A DNA stretch of 64,000 nt. Source: Seonamhaeicola sp. ML3. GTDB lineage: Bacteria > Bacteroidota > Bacteroidia > Flavobacteriales > Flavobacteriaceae. Position numbers and translations under genes: made by a program. The stretch lies in assembly GCF_023273855.1 (NCBI RefSeq), contig NZ_CP096884.1:2976001-3040000 (forward strand), in the 5' to 3' direction. The notes beneath the pieces were generated by a model. That model did not search any database, had not been told where the DNA came from, and saw nothing but the letters and a program-made list of their open reading frames with translations. Of this stretch, positions 1 through 8,281 are shown in pieces. The number at the start of each line of letters is the position of its first letter. Positions within the stretch are counted from its first letter, which is position 1.

Positions 1-1013
1 TATTTCCTCATAAAGGTTGAAATATGATTTTCAATAGACTTCTCTTTTATCGGCTTATCTTTAATCTTAATTTTTGGTAAATTTCTATGAATAATCATGT
101 CACTTAATTTTCTTAAAACAAAATCTCCATGATTCTGCCAATGCTTCATTGCAGTTATGATGTCGTAATCATCTAAGCCGGAAAAAACCTCAAGAGTTTT
201 CGAAGAAAAATTCTCCATACTTATTTTGTTCTCAAAAAAATAGGAAAGCGTTTTCGTAACAAATACATCTTCACCAATATCGTGTAATTGCTTAGCACGT
301 TTTAACACTCTTATTAACAATTGTTCTGCGGCCAATCCTGTTTTATGCAAATACACCTGCCAATACATTAAGCGCCTTGCAACTATAAACTTTTCAACAC
401 TGTATATACCCTTCTCTTCTATTACGAGCTCGTTATCGACAACGTTAAGCATAGTTATAAGACGTTCACTGTTTATGTTGCCCTCGGCTACACCTGTGTA
501 AAAACTATCACGCTTTAAGTAGTCTGCACGATCCATGTCTAATTGCCCCGAAATTAACTGACACATAAAGTTTCGATGATAATCTCCTTTGAAAATATTT
601 ATTGCAAGCGTTAAATTTCCGTTAAATTCATCATTTAACTTTTCCATAAATAAGAGGGAAATATCCTCGTGAGAAACGTTGTTAACTATACTGTGCTCCA
701 TGGCATGAGAAAAAGGGCCATGACCAATATCATGAAGAAGAATAGCTATGTATAAGGCGGATTCCTCCTCATTAGAAATTGTAACTCCCTTAAAACGAAG
801 TACATTAACAGCCTTTTGCATCAAGTACATACATCCTATAGCATGTTGAAATCTCGTGTGATTTGCGCCTGGATATACCAAGTAAGACATACCCATTTGG
901 GTAATACGCCTTAATCTTTGAAAATATTTATGCTGGATTAAATCAAAAATCAAAGAATTGGGAATTGTAATAAATCCGTAAATTGGATCGTTCAATATTT
1001 TAAGTTTGTTCAA
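1..1013 (-). CDS. HD-superfamily phosphohydrolase (3' end outside window)
   Basis: The open frame runs without a stop from a TTG at 1013 to the window edge, so the C-terminus is missing (about 337 codons seen). Residues 52-58 read HTRFQHA and residues 94-98 read HDIGH, the histidine/aspartate metal-binding set of HD phosphohydrolases of the dGTPase/SAMHD1-like group. The likely activity is hydrolysis of a nucleotide phosphate in the cytoplasm; the exact substrate cannot be read from sequence. No ATG exists between the upstream stop (1029-1031) and the conserved N-terminus NKLKILNDPIYGF, so TTG is the best start. A -7 box on this strand at 1039-1046 supports it. The gene is divergent from porX with a 59-bp gap. 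Confidence 0.85.
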   Translation of the reverse strand, partial: MNKLKILNDPIYGFITIPNSLIFDLIQHKYFQRLRRITQMGMSYLVYPGANHTRFQHAIGCMYLMQKAVNVLRFKGVTISNEEESALYIAILLHDIGHGPFSHAMEHSIVNNVSHEDISLLFMEKLNDEFNGNLTLAINIFKGDYHRNFMCQLISGQLDMDRADYLKRDSFYTGVAEGNINSERLITMLNVVDNELVIEEKGIYSVEKFIVARRLMYWQVYLHKTGLAAEQLLIRVLKRAKQLHDIGEDVFVTKTLSYFFENKISMENFSSKTLEVFSGLDDYDIITAMKHWQNHGDFVLRKLSDMIIHRNLPKIKIKDKPIKEKSIENHISTFMRK

Positions 1014-1038
1014 ACTTTCAGAATTGTGTTAATTTCCA

Positions 1039-1046
1039 CAAATATA
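1039..1046 (-). promoter_or_regulatory. -7 promoter box of the HD hydrolase gene
   Basis: On the minus strand this reads TATATTTG, an exact match to the Bacteroidota -7 element TAnnTTTG. It lies 26 bases before the proposed TTG start. No well-spaced -33 TTG is visible, so only the -7 half is supported. Confidence 0.45.
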
Positions 1047-1072
1047 GCATTAACAAATAACAAAGCGGCTTA

Positions 1073-2626
1073 ATGAGCAAGATACAAATACTATGGGTTG
1101 ACGATGAAATCGATTTACTAAAACCCCACATTATATTTTTAGAACAACGCAATTATAATGTTACAACCTGTCTCAGCGGCAGCGATGCTATAGATATATT
1201 AAGTGAAACTAAATTTGATATTGTATTTCTGGACGAAAACATGCCCGGAATTACCGGTCTTGAAACATTGAACGAAATAAAAGAGATTCAAGATAATCTT
1301 CCCGTTGTGATGATTACTAAGAGCGAAGAAGAATATATCATGGAAGAAGCTATTGGCAATAAAATAGCCGATTATTTGATTAAACCAGTAAACCCAAATC
1401 AAATTCTCCTAAGCCTAAAAAAGAATTTAGACCATTCTAGACTTGTTTCCGAAAAAACAACATCTAACTACCAACAAGAGTTTAGAAAAATAGCTATGGA
1501 TTTAACCATGGTTAATTCTTATGAGGAATGGGTTGAGCTTTATCAAAAGTTAATTTATTGGGAAATACAACTAGAAGACATTGAAGATTCTGGAATGTTT
1601 GAAATTTTGGAGTCTCAAAAAACAGAGGCAAATATTCAGTTTGGCAAGTTTATAGAGAAAAATTACCCCAAATGGTTTCAAAATGATTGCGAAAGCCCAA
1701 TAATGTCTCATACACTATTTAAAGATTTGGTTGTTCCTGAAATTAGCAAATACCAACCTACATTACTTGTGGTGATTGACAACCTAAGGTATGACCAATG
1801 GAAAGCATTTGAACCGGTAATTAGTAATTATTTTAAGAAAGAAAAGGAAGAAGCTTTCTTTAGTATTTTGCCCTCTGCAACCCAATATGCTAGAAATGCA
1901 ATTTTTTCGGGTTTGATGCCAAGTGAAATGGAACGCCTGTATCCAAATTATTGGAAAAACGATACAGATGAAGGTGGAAAAAATATGTTCGAATATGAAT
2001 TTCTTGATGCACAAATGAAGCGTTTGGGCTTAGAGCACTTAAAATATGAGTATTTTAAAATCACAAACCTTAAAAAAGGTAAAAAACTGGCTGATAACTT
2101 TAATGCACTTAAAAAAAATGACCTTTCGGTTATTGTTTACAACTTTGTAGACATGCTATCGCATGCTAAAACCGAAATGGAGGTTGTAAGAGAGTTGGCA
2201 TCTAACGATAAAGCATACAGATCTTTAACACTTAGCTGGTTTAAGAACTCTCCGCTTTTAGAAATTGTACAACATGCACAACAATTAGGCTTTAAGTTGA
2301 TTTTAACAACAGATCACGGTACAATTAATGTAAAAAACCCTTCAAAAGTAATTGGAGATAGGGATACGAGTTTAAATCTAAGATACAAGACCGGAAGAAG
2401 TCTAACCTATGACCATAAGGATGTATTTGAGGCAAAGAAACCGAATGAAATATATTTACCATCAATAAACATGAGTAGCTCATACATATTTGCCAAAAGC
2501 GATTTATTTTTTGCCTATCCTAATAACTACAACCACTACGTGAGCTATTACAGAAACACATATCAGCACGGAGGTGTGTCTCTAGAGGAAATGGTAATTC
2601 CTTTTGTTGTTTTATCTCCAAAATAA
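1073..2626 (+). CDS. porX: PorX-like response regulator with PglZ domain
   Basis: This 517-residue protein has an N-terminal receiver domain (residues 4-120; acidic pocket D10-D11, phosphoacceptor D54, conserved K104) joined to a C-terminal PglZ/alkaline-phosphatase-type domain (about 200-515; LVVIDNLRYDQW and TTDHGT metal-site motifs). This architecture and length are those of PorX, which works with the kinase PorY and a sigma factor to control type IX secretion and gliding genes. No DNA-binding domain is present, in keeping with PorX acting through protein contacts and its phosphodiesterase-like domain. The ATG at 1073 begins the conserved MSKIQILWVDDE. tsaE follows on the same strand after about 90 bp. 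PorX presence implies the organism has a T9SS, although no T9SS structural gene lies here. Confidence 0.93.
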   Translation: MSKIQILWVDDEIDLLKPHIIFLEQRNYNVTTCLSGSDAIDILSETKFDIVFLDENMPGITGLETLNEIKEIQDNLPVVMITKSEEEYIMEEAIGNKIADYLIKPVNPNQILLSLKKNLDHSRLVSEKTTSNYQQEFRKIAMDLTMVNSYEEWVELYQKLIYWEIQLEDIEDSGMFEILESQKTEANIQFGKFIEKNYPKWFQNDCESPIMSHTLFKDLVVPEISKYQPTLLVVIDNLRYDQWKAFEPVISNYFKKEKEEAFFSILPSATQYARNAIFSGLMPSEMERLYPNYWKNDTDEGGKNMFEYEFLDAQMKRLGLEHLKYEYFKITNLKKGKKLADNFNALKKNDLSVIVYNFVDMLSHAKTEMEVVRELASNDKAYRSLTLSWFKNSPLLEIVQHAQQLGFKLILTTDHGTINVKNPSKVIGDRDTSLNLRYKTGRSLTYDHKDVFEAKKPNEIYLPSINMSSSYIFAKSDLFFAYPNNYNHYVSYYRNTYQHGGVSLEEMVIPFVVLSPK

Positions 2627-2690
2627 TCCATGAAATACATAAAACATCGTTAAAAAACACTTTTTCTTAGGTTTTTAGAAAATTTATCTA

Positions 2691-2698
2691 TAGTTTTG
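2691..2698 (+). promoter_or_regulatory. -7 promoter box of tsaE
   Basis: TAGTTTTG matches TAnnTTTG. It lies 19 bases before the TTG at 2718 and only 10 before the TTG at 2709, which favours 2718 as start. No clear -33 TTG. Confidence 0.4.
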
Positions 2699-2717
2699 TA
2701 GTATATATTTGTTCAGT

Positions 2718-3125
2718 TTGGAAATAAATTATTTATTAGAAAGCGTTGATGACGTAGCTAAGGAGTTAATTGATAAAGTAGACAGTAAGATTCTATTTCT
2801 TTATGGAGAAATGGGAGTCGGTAAAACTACTTTAATTAAATCTCTAGTGAAATGCTTAGGGAACCATGAAGAAGTAAGCAGCCCAACGTTCTCGATAGTT
2901 AATGAATATTTAGCTGGTCAAGACTTGATTTACCACTTTGATTTATATAGAATTAAAGATTTGGAAGAGGCCTGTGATTTTGGAATAGAAGATTATTTGT
3001 ACTCTAACAATTGGTTAATTGTAGAATGGCCAGAACTCATTGAACCCATAGCCCCTGAACGACTATCTAGAATAGAAATCGTTTTAAATGATGATTATTC
3101 CAGAACGTTGAGATTATTAAATTAA
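2718..3125 (+). CDS. tsaE: tRNA threonylcarbamoyladenosine ATPase TsaE (YjeE)
   Basis: TsaE is the ATPase that, with TsaB, TsaC and TsaD, makes the t6A modification at position 37 of ANN-decoding tRNAs. The P-loop GEMGVGKTT lies about 30 residues in, followed by the family motifs SSPTFSIVNEY and YHFDLYR, and WLIVEWPE near the C-terminus. At about 135 residues the length is normal. There is no ATG near the N-terminus. TTG 2718 gives MEINYLLE, like known family starts; TTG 2709 would add three residues but sits too close to the -7 box. The gene lies downstream of porX, apparently with its own promoter. Confidence 0.9.
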   Translation: MEINYLLESVDDVAKELIDKVDSKILFLYGEMGVGKTTLIKSLVKCLGNHEEVSSPTFSIVNEYLAGQDLIYHFDLYRIKDLEEACDFGIEDYLYSNNWLIVEWPELIEPIAPERLSRIEIVLNDDYSRTLRLLN

Positions 3126-3286
3126 AAAGAATATTAACCTATAAAACAGCCAAAAAAGTACTAAAAACCAAAAAGAAAATAGCAGTTATTATCATTTTAC
3201 GGTAAAACCACATTCAGAATTTTAACAAACAAGTGATTTTAACATTTCTTTAACATTTGAGCGAAAAGTACACCATAGTTCTTATC

Positions 3287-3294
3287 TACATTTG
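3287..3294 (+). promoter_or_regulatory. -7 promoter box of the repeat-peptide gene
   Basis: TACATTTG matches TAnnTTTG, 31 bases before the ATG at 3326. A TTG at 3257-3259 is 27 bases upstream, longer than the usual 17-23 spacing. Confidence 0.45.
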
Positions 3295-3325
3295 GGGTAA
3301 TTAATTAATTAAATCCCTTAATAAA

Positions 3326-3616
3326 ATGAAAACTAAAAAGTACTTAATTGCTATCATGGTTTTAGGAGGCGTGTTGTTTTCAGCTTTTGCTACTAAAACA
3401 ATAAGTTCAGATGAAGCAAACACAAGAGTCGACAGAAAAACAAGACCAATCCTTGCTGAAACAAAGGTGGACAGAAAAACAAGACCAATCCTTGCAGAAG
3501 CAAAAGTTGACAGAAAGACAAGACCAATCCTTGCAGAAGCAAGAGTTGACAGAAAGACAAGACCAATCCTTGCAGAAGCAAGAGTTGACAGAAAGACTAG
3601 GCCAATCCTTGCATAA
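3326..3616 (+). CDS. Secreted small protein made of 13-residue tandem repeats
   Basis: I do not recognise this family. The 96-residue product has a signal peptide (KTKK, then the hydrophobic stretch LIAIMVLGGVLFSAFA) and a short SSDEANTR linker. From residue 35 to the end it carries five copies of a 13-residue unit, VDRKTRPILAEAK/R, the last cut to ten residues. Each unit is basic in its first half and hydrophobic/acidic in its second. The mature protein would be about 75 residues, nearly all repeat, and exported to the periplasm or outside. There is no lipobox and no known domain. The next gene starts inside its last codons, so the two are probably translated together. Function unknown; a structural, adhesive or peptide-precursor role are all open. 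Confidence 0.7.
   Translation: MKTKKYLIAIMVLGGVLFSAFATKTISSDEANTRVDRKTRPILAETKVDRKTRPILAEAKVDRKTRPILAEARVDRKTRPILAEARVDRKTRPILA
3428..3613 (+). repeat. 39-bp direct tandem repeat, 4.8 copies
   Basis: Units start at 3428, 3467, 3506, 3545 and 3584, the last cut at 30 bases. Units 3 and 4 are identical; the others differ at a few positions. The unit is 13 codons, so copy-number change keeps the reading frame. No spacers separate units, so this is not a CRISPR array. Confidence 0.95.
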
Positions 3617-4112
3617 GGATAAGTTCGCTAGTAAAAATTTAATAATAGGGAGTATTTTGGCTACTGCAATTGCCTTATCTCCCTATTTTTTTTCTTTGTA
3701 TGAAAGTGTACCTCAAACAAAAACATGGGAGACATTTTTATTTACTTACGAGAGTTCGGTTTTCGATAATGCATACTATGCTATGTGGGTTTTAACCGGA
3801 AAACTGATTCCTCTCTATCTATTATTCTTATGGTTTTTTACATGTAGACATTGGTGGTATCATGCACTTTTAGTACCTATAGCTATGTATATTTTCCAAA
3901 CATGTGTAGTTCTATTTGGTGATGCTAATATGGATGAGTTTCAGTTTTTATACATGATTCCAATAATGGCAATAGTTATACCAACAATATACCTTTTAAG
4001 AGCAAGAATGTTCAATAAAATTGCAGTAGCGACAAAAACAATGCAAGAATTTGAAGATGAATTTAAAGCATCACCTAAGAATTTCTGGGGAAAGGTAAAG
4101 CAGTACTTTTAG
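3609..4112 (+). CDS. Four-helix membrane protein of unknown function
   Basis: An open frame runs on in another frame through the repeat array from 3411, but the part upstream of 3609 is only the repeat read out of frame. The TTG at 3609 gives a 167-residue protein, MHKDKFASKN followed by four hydrophobic segments (about residues 11-31, 53-78, 82-104 and 113-131) and a charged tail ending KNFWGKVKQYF. The start overlaps the end of the repeat-peptide gene by 8 bases, which suggests translational coupling. Later starts (for example the ATA codons at 3642 and 3645) cannot be excluded. It ends convergently with the outer-membrane protein gene, overlapping it by 4 bases. I see no catalytic motif. 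Likely an inner-membrane partner of the secreted repeat peptide (inference from overlap only). Confidence 0.65.
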   Translation: MHKDKFASKNLIIGSILATAIALSPYFFSLYESVPQTKTWETFLFTYESSVFDNAYYAMWVLTGKLIPLYLLFLWFFTCRHWWYHALLVPIAMYIFQTCVVLFGDANMDEFQFLYMIPIMAIVIPTIYLLRARMFNKIAVATKTMQEFEDEFKASPKNFWGKVKQYF

Positions 4113-6523
4113 TCTAACCTATCACGCTCTTCCAATTCTAGTTGTGCTTTGTTGTTTTTAAGTTTTCGGTTACCGAATTTATAATTAAACCCAACGGTAA
4201 ACAACCTGTTTTCTAATCTAGACCTTAAAAACGAATCTTGGTTTAAATACCTTGCTCTTGCAGTAAAATTTTGTGTATTAAATACGTCCTGAACACCTAT
4301 ACTTAATGAGGCTTTATTGTTCCACAAAGCTTTTCTAAGGTTAATATTTAAGCCATGCATCTCACTTGTATCTGTTGGGCCATCATTTGTTGGTGACAAC
4401 AGGATATAAGATATGTTAGCAGTTAAACTTTTGTCTTTTAAAAGATTGAAGTAGTTTACTACTTCAGCGTAAACTGTCCATTGTTCTGCAGAAAGTGAAA
4501 CAGTATCGTCATCAGGAGCAAAAAACCTATTATTATAATAATAAACAGAAGAGAGTACATACAAACTCCAATCCTTTGCTATTTGAGTATAGGTGGTAAA
4601 ATCTAAGCCAAAAGAATAAGACACATCTGTATTGGTGTATTTGTATATCAACGCATTATTAATATTGTCCTGAAGTATAAATTGTATGGCAGGATTTTTT
4701 TCATACCTATAATAAAGCTCAAAAGTATAATCTCTATTAAATGTGTATCCAAGGGTAATTATATCATCAATTTGAGGCAATAAATTAGGGTCACCTAAGG
4801 TATAAGTATTGTCGTTTAAAAAGTACCTGAACGGGTTTAACTGACTGTATCTTGGTCTGTAAATACGTCTGTTATAGTTAAAATATATCTCATTATTATC
4901 ACCTATTCTATTAACAATATAAAGCGATGGGAAAAGATTAAAATAATTATTAATTGAAGCTTCGTTATTAGCTCTAGAAAACCCTTCTGTATCTGTATAT
5001 TCACCCCTTATGCCAGCTTTAATACTCCAAGATTCCCAATCTTTACTTAAGCTAATATAACCAGCAAAACTTGTTTCATCATATGAAAAAATATCAGAGT
5101 TTTCTAAATCTTCTTCGCGTTCATCGTCTTTAAATAGAAATTGATCAATAATATTATCGGAATCTATATTAGCAAACTTAACTCCTGTTTCTAGGGAGGC
5201 AGAATTGGGTAAAGGAAGACTATAATCTACCTGACTAGTATTGAGTTTAATAACTTGGCTTGAAAATGTTTGAAACTTATTTGTTCTGATAAGAGAATTA
5301 TCAGGGAATAAATAATCCGTGTCAACATTTTGGAAATTAGAAGTGTCGTAATTGGTATGATGTATGTTAAAAGTTAGTTCCTCACCAGGCTTTTTAAATT
5401 TGTGTACATAATCCAGATTAATAGCAATATTATAGGTTTCATCTACCCTAGGATTAAATGTATTGAATATAGAATCTAGAACGCCATTGGTGTTAAATAT
5501 TTCAGTTGAAGAGTTTGAGGTTTTTCTAGTGACTTTCCTGGGGGCTATTAACACAATAGAAGATAGTTTTAAGCTATTATCCTCATCAAAATCATACGTT
5601 ATCGTAGTACTAATATTTTGATTTGATGTTTCTTGAGTTCTTTTAAAACTGGTTTCCCAGCTCGAAAATATATTACCTGAACTATTAATGAAATTAATAG
5701 ACTCAGTGTTGTGTATAAAGTCTTTTCTTGGGCTAATGCTGTAATTAAGATAGGTGTTTAACTTTTTGGCCTTAAAAAAATGACTTGTACCTAGAGCAAA
5801 TTTAGGGAATTGAGAGCCTTGTTTATAATTTGCAAAAATGCTTCCGCTATAACCAGAAATAATGTTTTTGCTGGTTATGATATTTAGAACAGCACCTCCC
5901 TCTGCGTCATACTTTGCAGGTGGATTGGTAATAACCTCTACCGATTTGATATTGTTGGCTGGAGTTGATTCAAGAAGCTGAACAACTTCTTCTGCAGATA
6001 AATGTACTCGCCTGTCATTTATATATATGGTGGGTGGCGTGTTTTTTATGGTAATTTTATTATCATATACTAACACACCTGGAGTATGGCTGAGTAATTC
6101 CAATGTATTGTCATTAGACAATGTTGAATTCTCAACAGTAAATACCAACCTATCAACCATGCGTTTTACGGTTGGTCTTTTAGCAACAATGGTTACGCCT
6201 TCTAAAGACTGAAGATTTTCTTTTAAAACAATAGTTTTTAAATCTAAATCAGAATTTAAATCTATCTGTTGCTCATGAGTTTTATATCCTAAAAAGCTAA
6301 TTTTGATGGTATAAGTTGCAGCTTTTAAGTTTTCAATTTTAAATTTACCATCTTCTAGAGAAGTTGTACCCGAAATAATAGTGTTTTCTTTTAGCAATGC
6401 AACGTTTGAAAATGCTACAGCGTTATTTTGTTCGTCTTGAACAATTCCCTGTAATACAAAATCTTGTGAAAAAATATTTAGACAAAAGAGTACAAATGAG
6501 AGCGCTAATAATCTTTTTAACAT
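4109..6523 (-). CDS. Outer-membrane beta-barrel receptor-like protein with carboxypeptidase-regulatory domain
   Basis: The 804-residue product starts at the ATG at 6523. That places a classic signal peptide (MLKRLLALSFVLFCLNIFSQ) first; the extra codons up to 6586 are not signal-like, and a -7 box at 6541-6548 overlaps them. Residues 22-110 form a CarboxypepD-reg-like beta-sandwich (GIVQDEQNNAVAFSNV, GYKTHEQQ). Residues about 120-230 form a plug (VEVITNPPAKYDAEGGAVLNI). The rest is a 14-strand-type barrel of the OMP_b-brl_3 kind. These are TonB-receptor relatives often without a SusD partner, and none is adjacent here. The substrate is unknown; Bacteroidota use such proteins for peptide, metal or signalling functions. 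Confidence 0.85.
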   Translation of the reverse strand: MLKRLLALSFVLFCLNIFSQDFVLQGIVQDEQNNAVAFSNVALLKENTIISGTTSLEDGKFKIENLKAATYTIKISFLGYKTHEQQIDLNSDLDLKTIVLKENLQSLEGVTIVAKRPTVKRMVDRLVFTVENSTLSNDNTLELLSHTPGVLVYDNKITIKNTPPTIYINDRRVHLSAEEVVQLLESTPANNIKSVEVITNPPAKYDAEGGAVLNIITSKNIISGYSGSIFANYKQGSQFPKFALGTSHFFKAKKLNTYLNYSISPRKDFIHNTESINFINSSGNIFSSWETSFKRTQETSNQNISTTITYDFDEDNSLKLSSIVLIAPRKVTRKTSNSSTEIFNTNGVLDSIFNTFNPRVDETYNIAINLDYVHKFKKPGEELTFNIHHTNYDTSNFQNVDTDYLFPDNSLIRTNKFQTFSSQVIKLNTSQVDYSLPLPNSASLETGVKFANIDSDNIIDQFLFKDDEREEDLENSDIFSYDETSFAGYISLSKDWESWSIKAGIRGEYTDTEGFSRANNEASINNYFNLFPSLYIVNRIGDNNEIYFNYNRRIYRPRYSQLNPFRYFLNDNTYTLGDPNLLPQIDDIITLGYTFNRDYTFELYYRYEKNPAIQFILQDNINNALIYKYTNTDVSYSFGLDFTTYTQIAKDWSLYVLSSVYYYNNRFFAPDDDTVSLSAEQWTVYAEVVNYFNLLKDKSLTANISYILLSPTNDGPTDTSEMHGLNINLRKALWNNKASLSIGVQDVFNTQNFTARARYLNQDSFLRSRLENRLFTVGFNYKFGNRKLKNNKAQLELEERDRLD

Positions 6524-6540
6524 ATAACGGACAATTAACA

Positions 6541-6548
6541 CAAAACTA
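6541..6548 (-). promoter_or_regulatory. -7 promoter box of the outer-membrane receptor gene
   Basis: Minus strand reads TAGTTTTG, matching TAnnTTTG, 18 bases before the ATG at 6523. No well-spaced -33 element. Confidence 0.4.
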
Positions 6549-6708
6549 TAATAATTAATTGAGAATACATTGGGGAAAATCCACAATAAAAAAATCCAAA
6601 ATACTTACAAAAATTCATCTTGTAACATATCCAATCTTCATAATTTATTAAGATTTGTTTTTGATTACATTTTTTATTTGTAATTTGATTTTTCATAACT
6701 AACTATCC

Positions 6709-7908
6709 ATGGCCAAATCCCTTTCTCCGTTTACAAAGCAACAACTGTTGCCTCAAGAGGAAACCCTAGAAATATTTAAGCGAAAAGGTGAACTGTTTAT
6801 AGGTATACCCAAAGAAACCGCATTTCAGGAACGACGGATATGTTTAACTCCTGATGCTGTATATGCTTTGGTGAATAACGGGCATAGAGTGTTGTTGGAA
6901 TCTGGTGCAGGTGAAGGCGCTAGTTTTAGCGATAAAGATTATAGTGAAGCAGGTGCAGAAATAACCAAGGATACTGCAAAAGTTTTTGGGTGCCCTATGA
7001 TACTTAAAGTAGAACCCCCTACTCTAGACCAAATTAAACTCATAAACCCACAGGCACTTTTAATTTCGGCTTTACAATTAAAGACACAAACCAAGAAATA
7101 TTTTGAAGCTTTAGCTTCTAAAAGGATTACCGCTTTAGCTTTTGAGTTTATTAGAGATGCCGATGGTACTTATCCTGCAGTGCGCTCTCTTAGTGAAATT
7201 GCGGGCACTGCTTCGGTCTTAATCGCCTCAGAATTGCTATCGGACACAAAAGACGGAAACGGTTTAATGTTTGGTAATATCAGTGGTGTGCCACCTCTAG
7301 AGGTTGTAATCTTAGGTGCAGGTACTGTTGGTGAATTTGCTGCTAGAGGATCCATGGGTTTAGGTGCCAGCGTTAAAGTATTTGACAATTCCATAACCAA
7401 ATTAAGGTGTATACAAACAAACTTGGGGCGTCCATTCTTTACTTCAACAATTCAACCAAAAAATTTAACTAAAGCTTTAAAGCGTTGTGATGTTGTTATT
7501 GGTGCAGTTAGAGGTAAAAATAGATCACCAATTGTGGTATCTGAAAACCTGGTACAGGTTATGAAAAAAGGCGCTATTATAATTGATGTAAGTATAGACA
7601 TGGGTGGTTGTTTCGAAACAAGTGAGGTCACTTCGCATACCAACCCAACCTTTGTTAAACATGGTGTAATACACTATTGCGTACCAAATATACCTGCTAG
7701 GTATCCCCGAACTGCTTCGGTATCAATAAGTAACATATTTACCCCTTACCTAATGCAAATAGCAGAAGATGGTGGTATAGAAAATTCATTAAGAATTGAT
7801 CGGGGTTTAAGAAATGGATTGTATTTTTACCACGGAATTTTAACTAGCAAATCTGTAGGAGAATGGTTTGATTTGAGCTACAGTGATGCCAATTTGCTTA
7901 TTTTTTAA
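6709..7908 (+). CDS. ald: Alanine dehydrogenase (flavobacterial type)
   Basis: The 399-residue protein belongs to the alanine dehydrogenase/transhydrogenase family, which interconverts alanine and pyruvate plus ammonia with NAD. Visible marks are IGIPKE (31-36), ERRICLTP with the substrate arginine (about 41-48), LKVEPP (99-104), the Rossmann ILGAGTVGE (201-209), and IDVSIDMGG with PRTAS near the end. It has about 30 extra residues at the N-terminus compared with Bacillus enzymes. The catalytic histidine of the usual YLHLA motif appears as glutamine (ALQLK, Q123), so the catalytic detail or even the substrate may differ. It is monocistronic or cotranscribed with the small protein 23 bp downstream. 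Confidence 0.85.
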   Translation: MAKSLSPFTKQQLLPQEETLEIFKRKGELFIGIPKETAFQERRICLTPDAVYALVNNGHRVLLESGAGEGASFSDKDYSEAGAEITKDTAKVFGCPMILKVEPPTLDQIKLINPQALLISALQLKTQTKKYFEALASKRITALAFEFIRDADGTYPAVRSLSEIAGTASVLIASELLSDTKDGNGLMFGNISGVPPLEVVILGAGTVGEFAARGSMGLGASVKVFDNSITKLRCIQTNLGRPFFTSTIQPKNLTKALKRCDVVIGAVRGKNRSPIVVSENLVQVMKKGAIIIDVSIDMGGCFETSEVTSHTNPTFVKHGVIHYCVPNIPARYPRTASVSISNIFTPYLMQIAEDGGIENSLRIDRGLRNGLYFYHGILTSKSVGEWFDLSYSDANLLIF

Positions 7909-7931
7909 ATACAATTACCCTTTATCATACT

Positions 7932-8279
7932 ATGAAATTCATTCAGCGCTTGGGTTACTATCTTGGTGGTTTTTCCATAGGACTTATTATTTTGTTCTTT
8001 TTCTTAAACGGAAAGAAAGTATCATGTGATTATGGACCAGATGCACGTGTCCTAAAAAATATCAGTGGAAAAAAAATTATATATCCAAGTAACAATGATT
8101 CTACAATTGTAAATTACATTTTAAAACACGGGGAAATCAATTTTTCTGAAAGTACTCCTAGGCAAGAACCTTGTGCAATTTATTTAGTTGAAGGTCGTCA
8201 TAATGATAATTCGGTTAATTTTACTGTAGAAAACTGTGATAGTATTGCTACCATTTTAAATCTAAAAATTAACAAATAA
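7932..8279 (+). CDS. Small membrane-anchored protein, possibly DUF4258
   Basis: The 115-residue protein has one N-terminal transmembrane segment (about residues 8-26, YYLGGFSIGLIILFFFL). A soluble domain with three cysteines follows (SCDYGP, EPCAIY, ENCDS). It resembles the small DUF4258 proteins of flavobacteria, an assignment from memory of the N-terminal pattern that should be checked. It begins 23 bp after ald and ends 2 bp before the sugar transferase gene, so all three are probably one transcript. The topology places the domain in the periplasm. Confidence 0.6.
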   Translation: MKFIQRLGYYLGGFSIGLIILFFFLNGKKVSCDYGPDARVLKNISGKKIIYPSNNDSTIVNYILKHGEINFSESTPRQEPCAIYLVEGRHNDNSVNFTVENCDSIATILNLKINK

Positions 8280-8281
8280 CA

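Noticed and set aside
1073-2626. PglZ domain as part of a BREX or Pgl phage-defence system
   Set aside because: The PglZ domain is fused to a receiver domain, which is the PorX architecture, and no brx or pgl genes are near.
3393-3581. Minus-strand leucine-rich frame across the repeats
   Set aside because: A by-product of the 39-bp repeat having no stop in that frame; no promoter or start context.
3428-3613. Possible CRISPR array
   Set aside because: Direct 39-bp repeats abut without spacers and are in frame in a coding sequence.
3411-4112. 233-residue protein using the repeat region in the second frame
   Set aside because: Its N-terminal part is only the repeat read out of frame; it lacks signal or fold. 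The membrane protein more plausibly starts at 3609.
4109-6523. SusC-type nutrient importer
   Set aside because: No SusD-like gene is adjacent and the barrel resembles the OMP_b-brl_3 type rather than SusC, which is about 1000 residues long.
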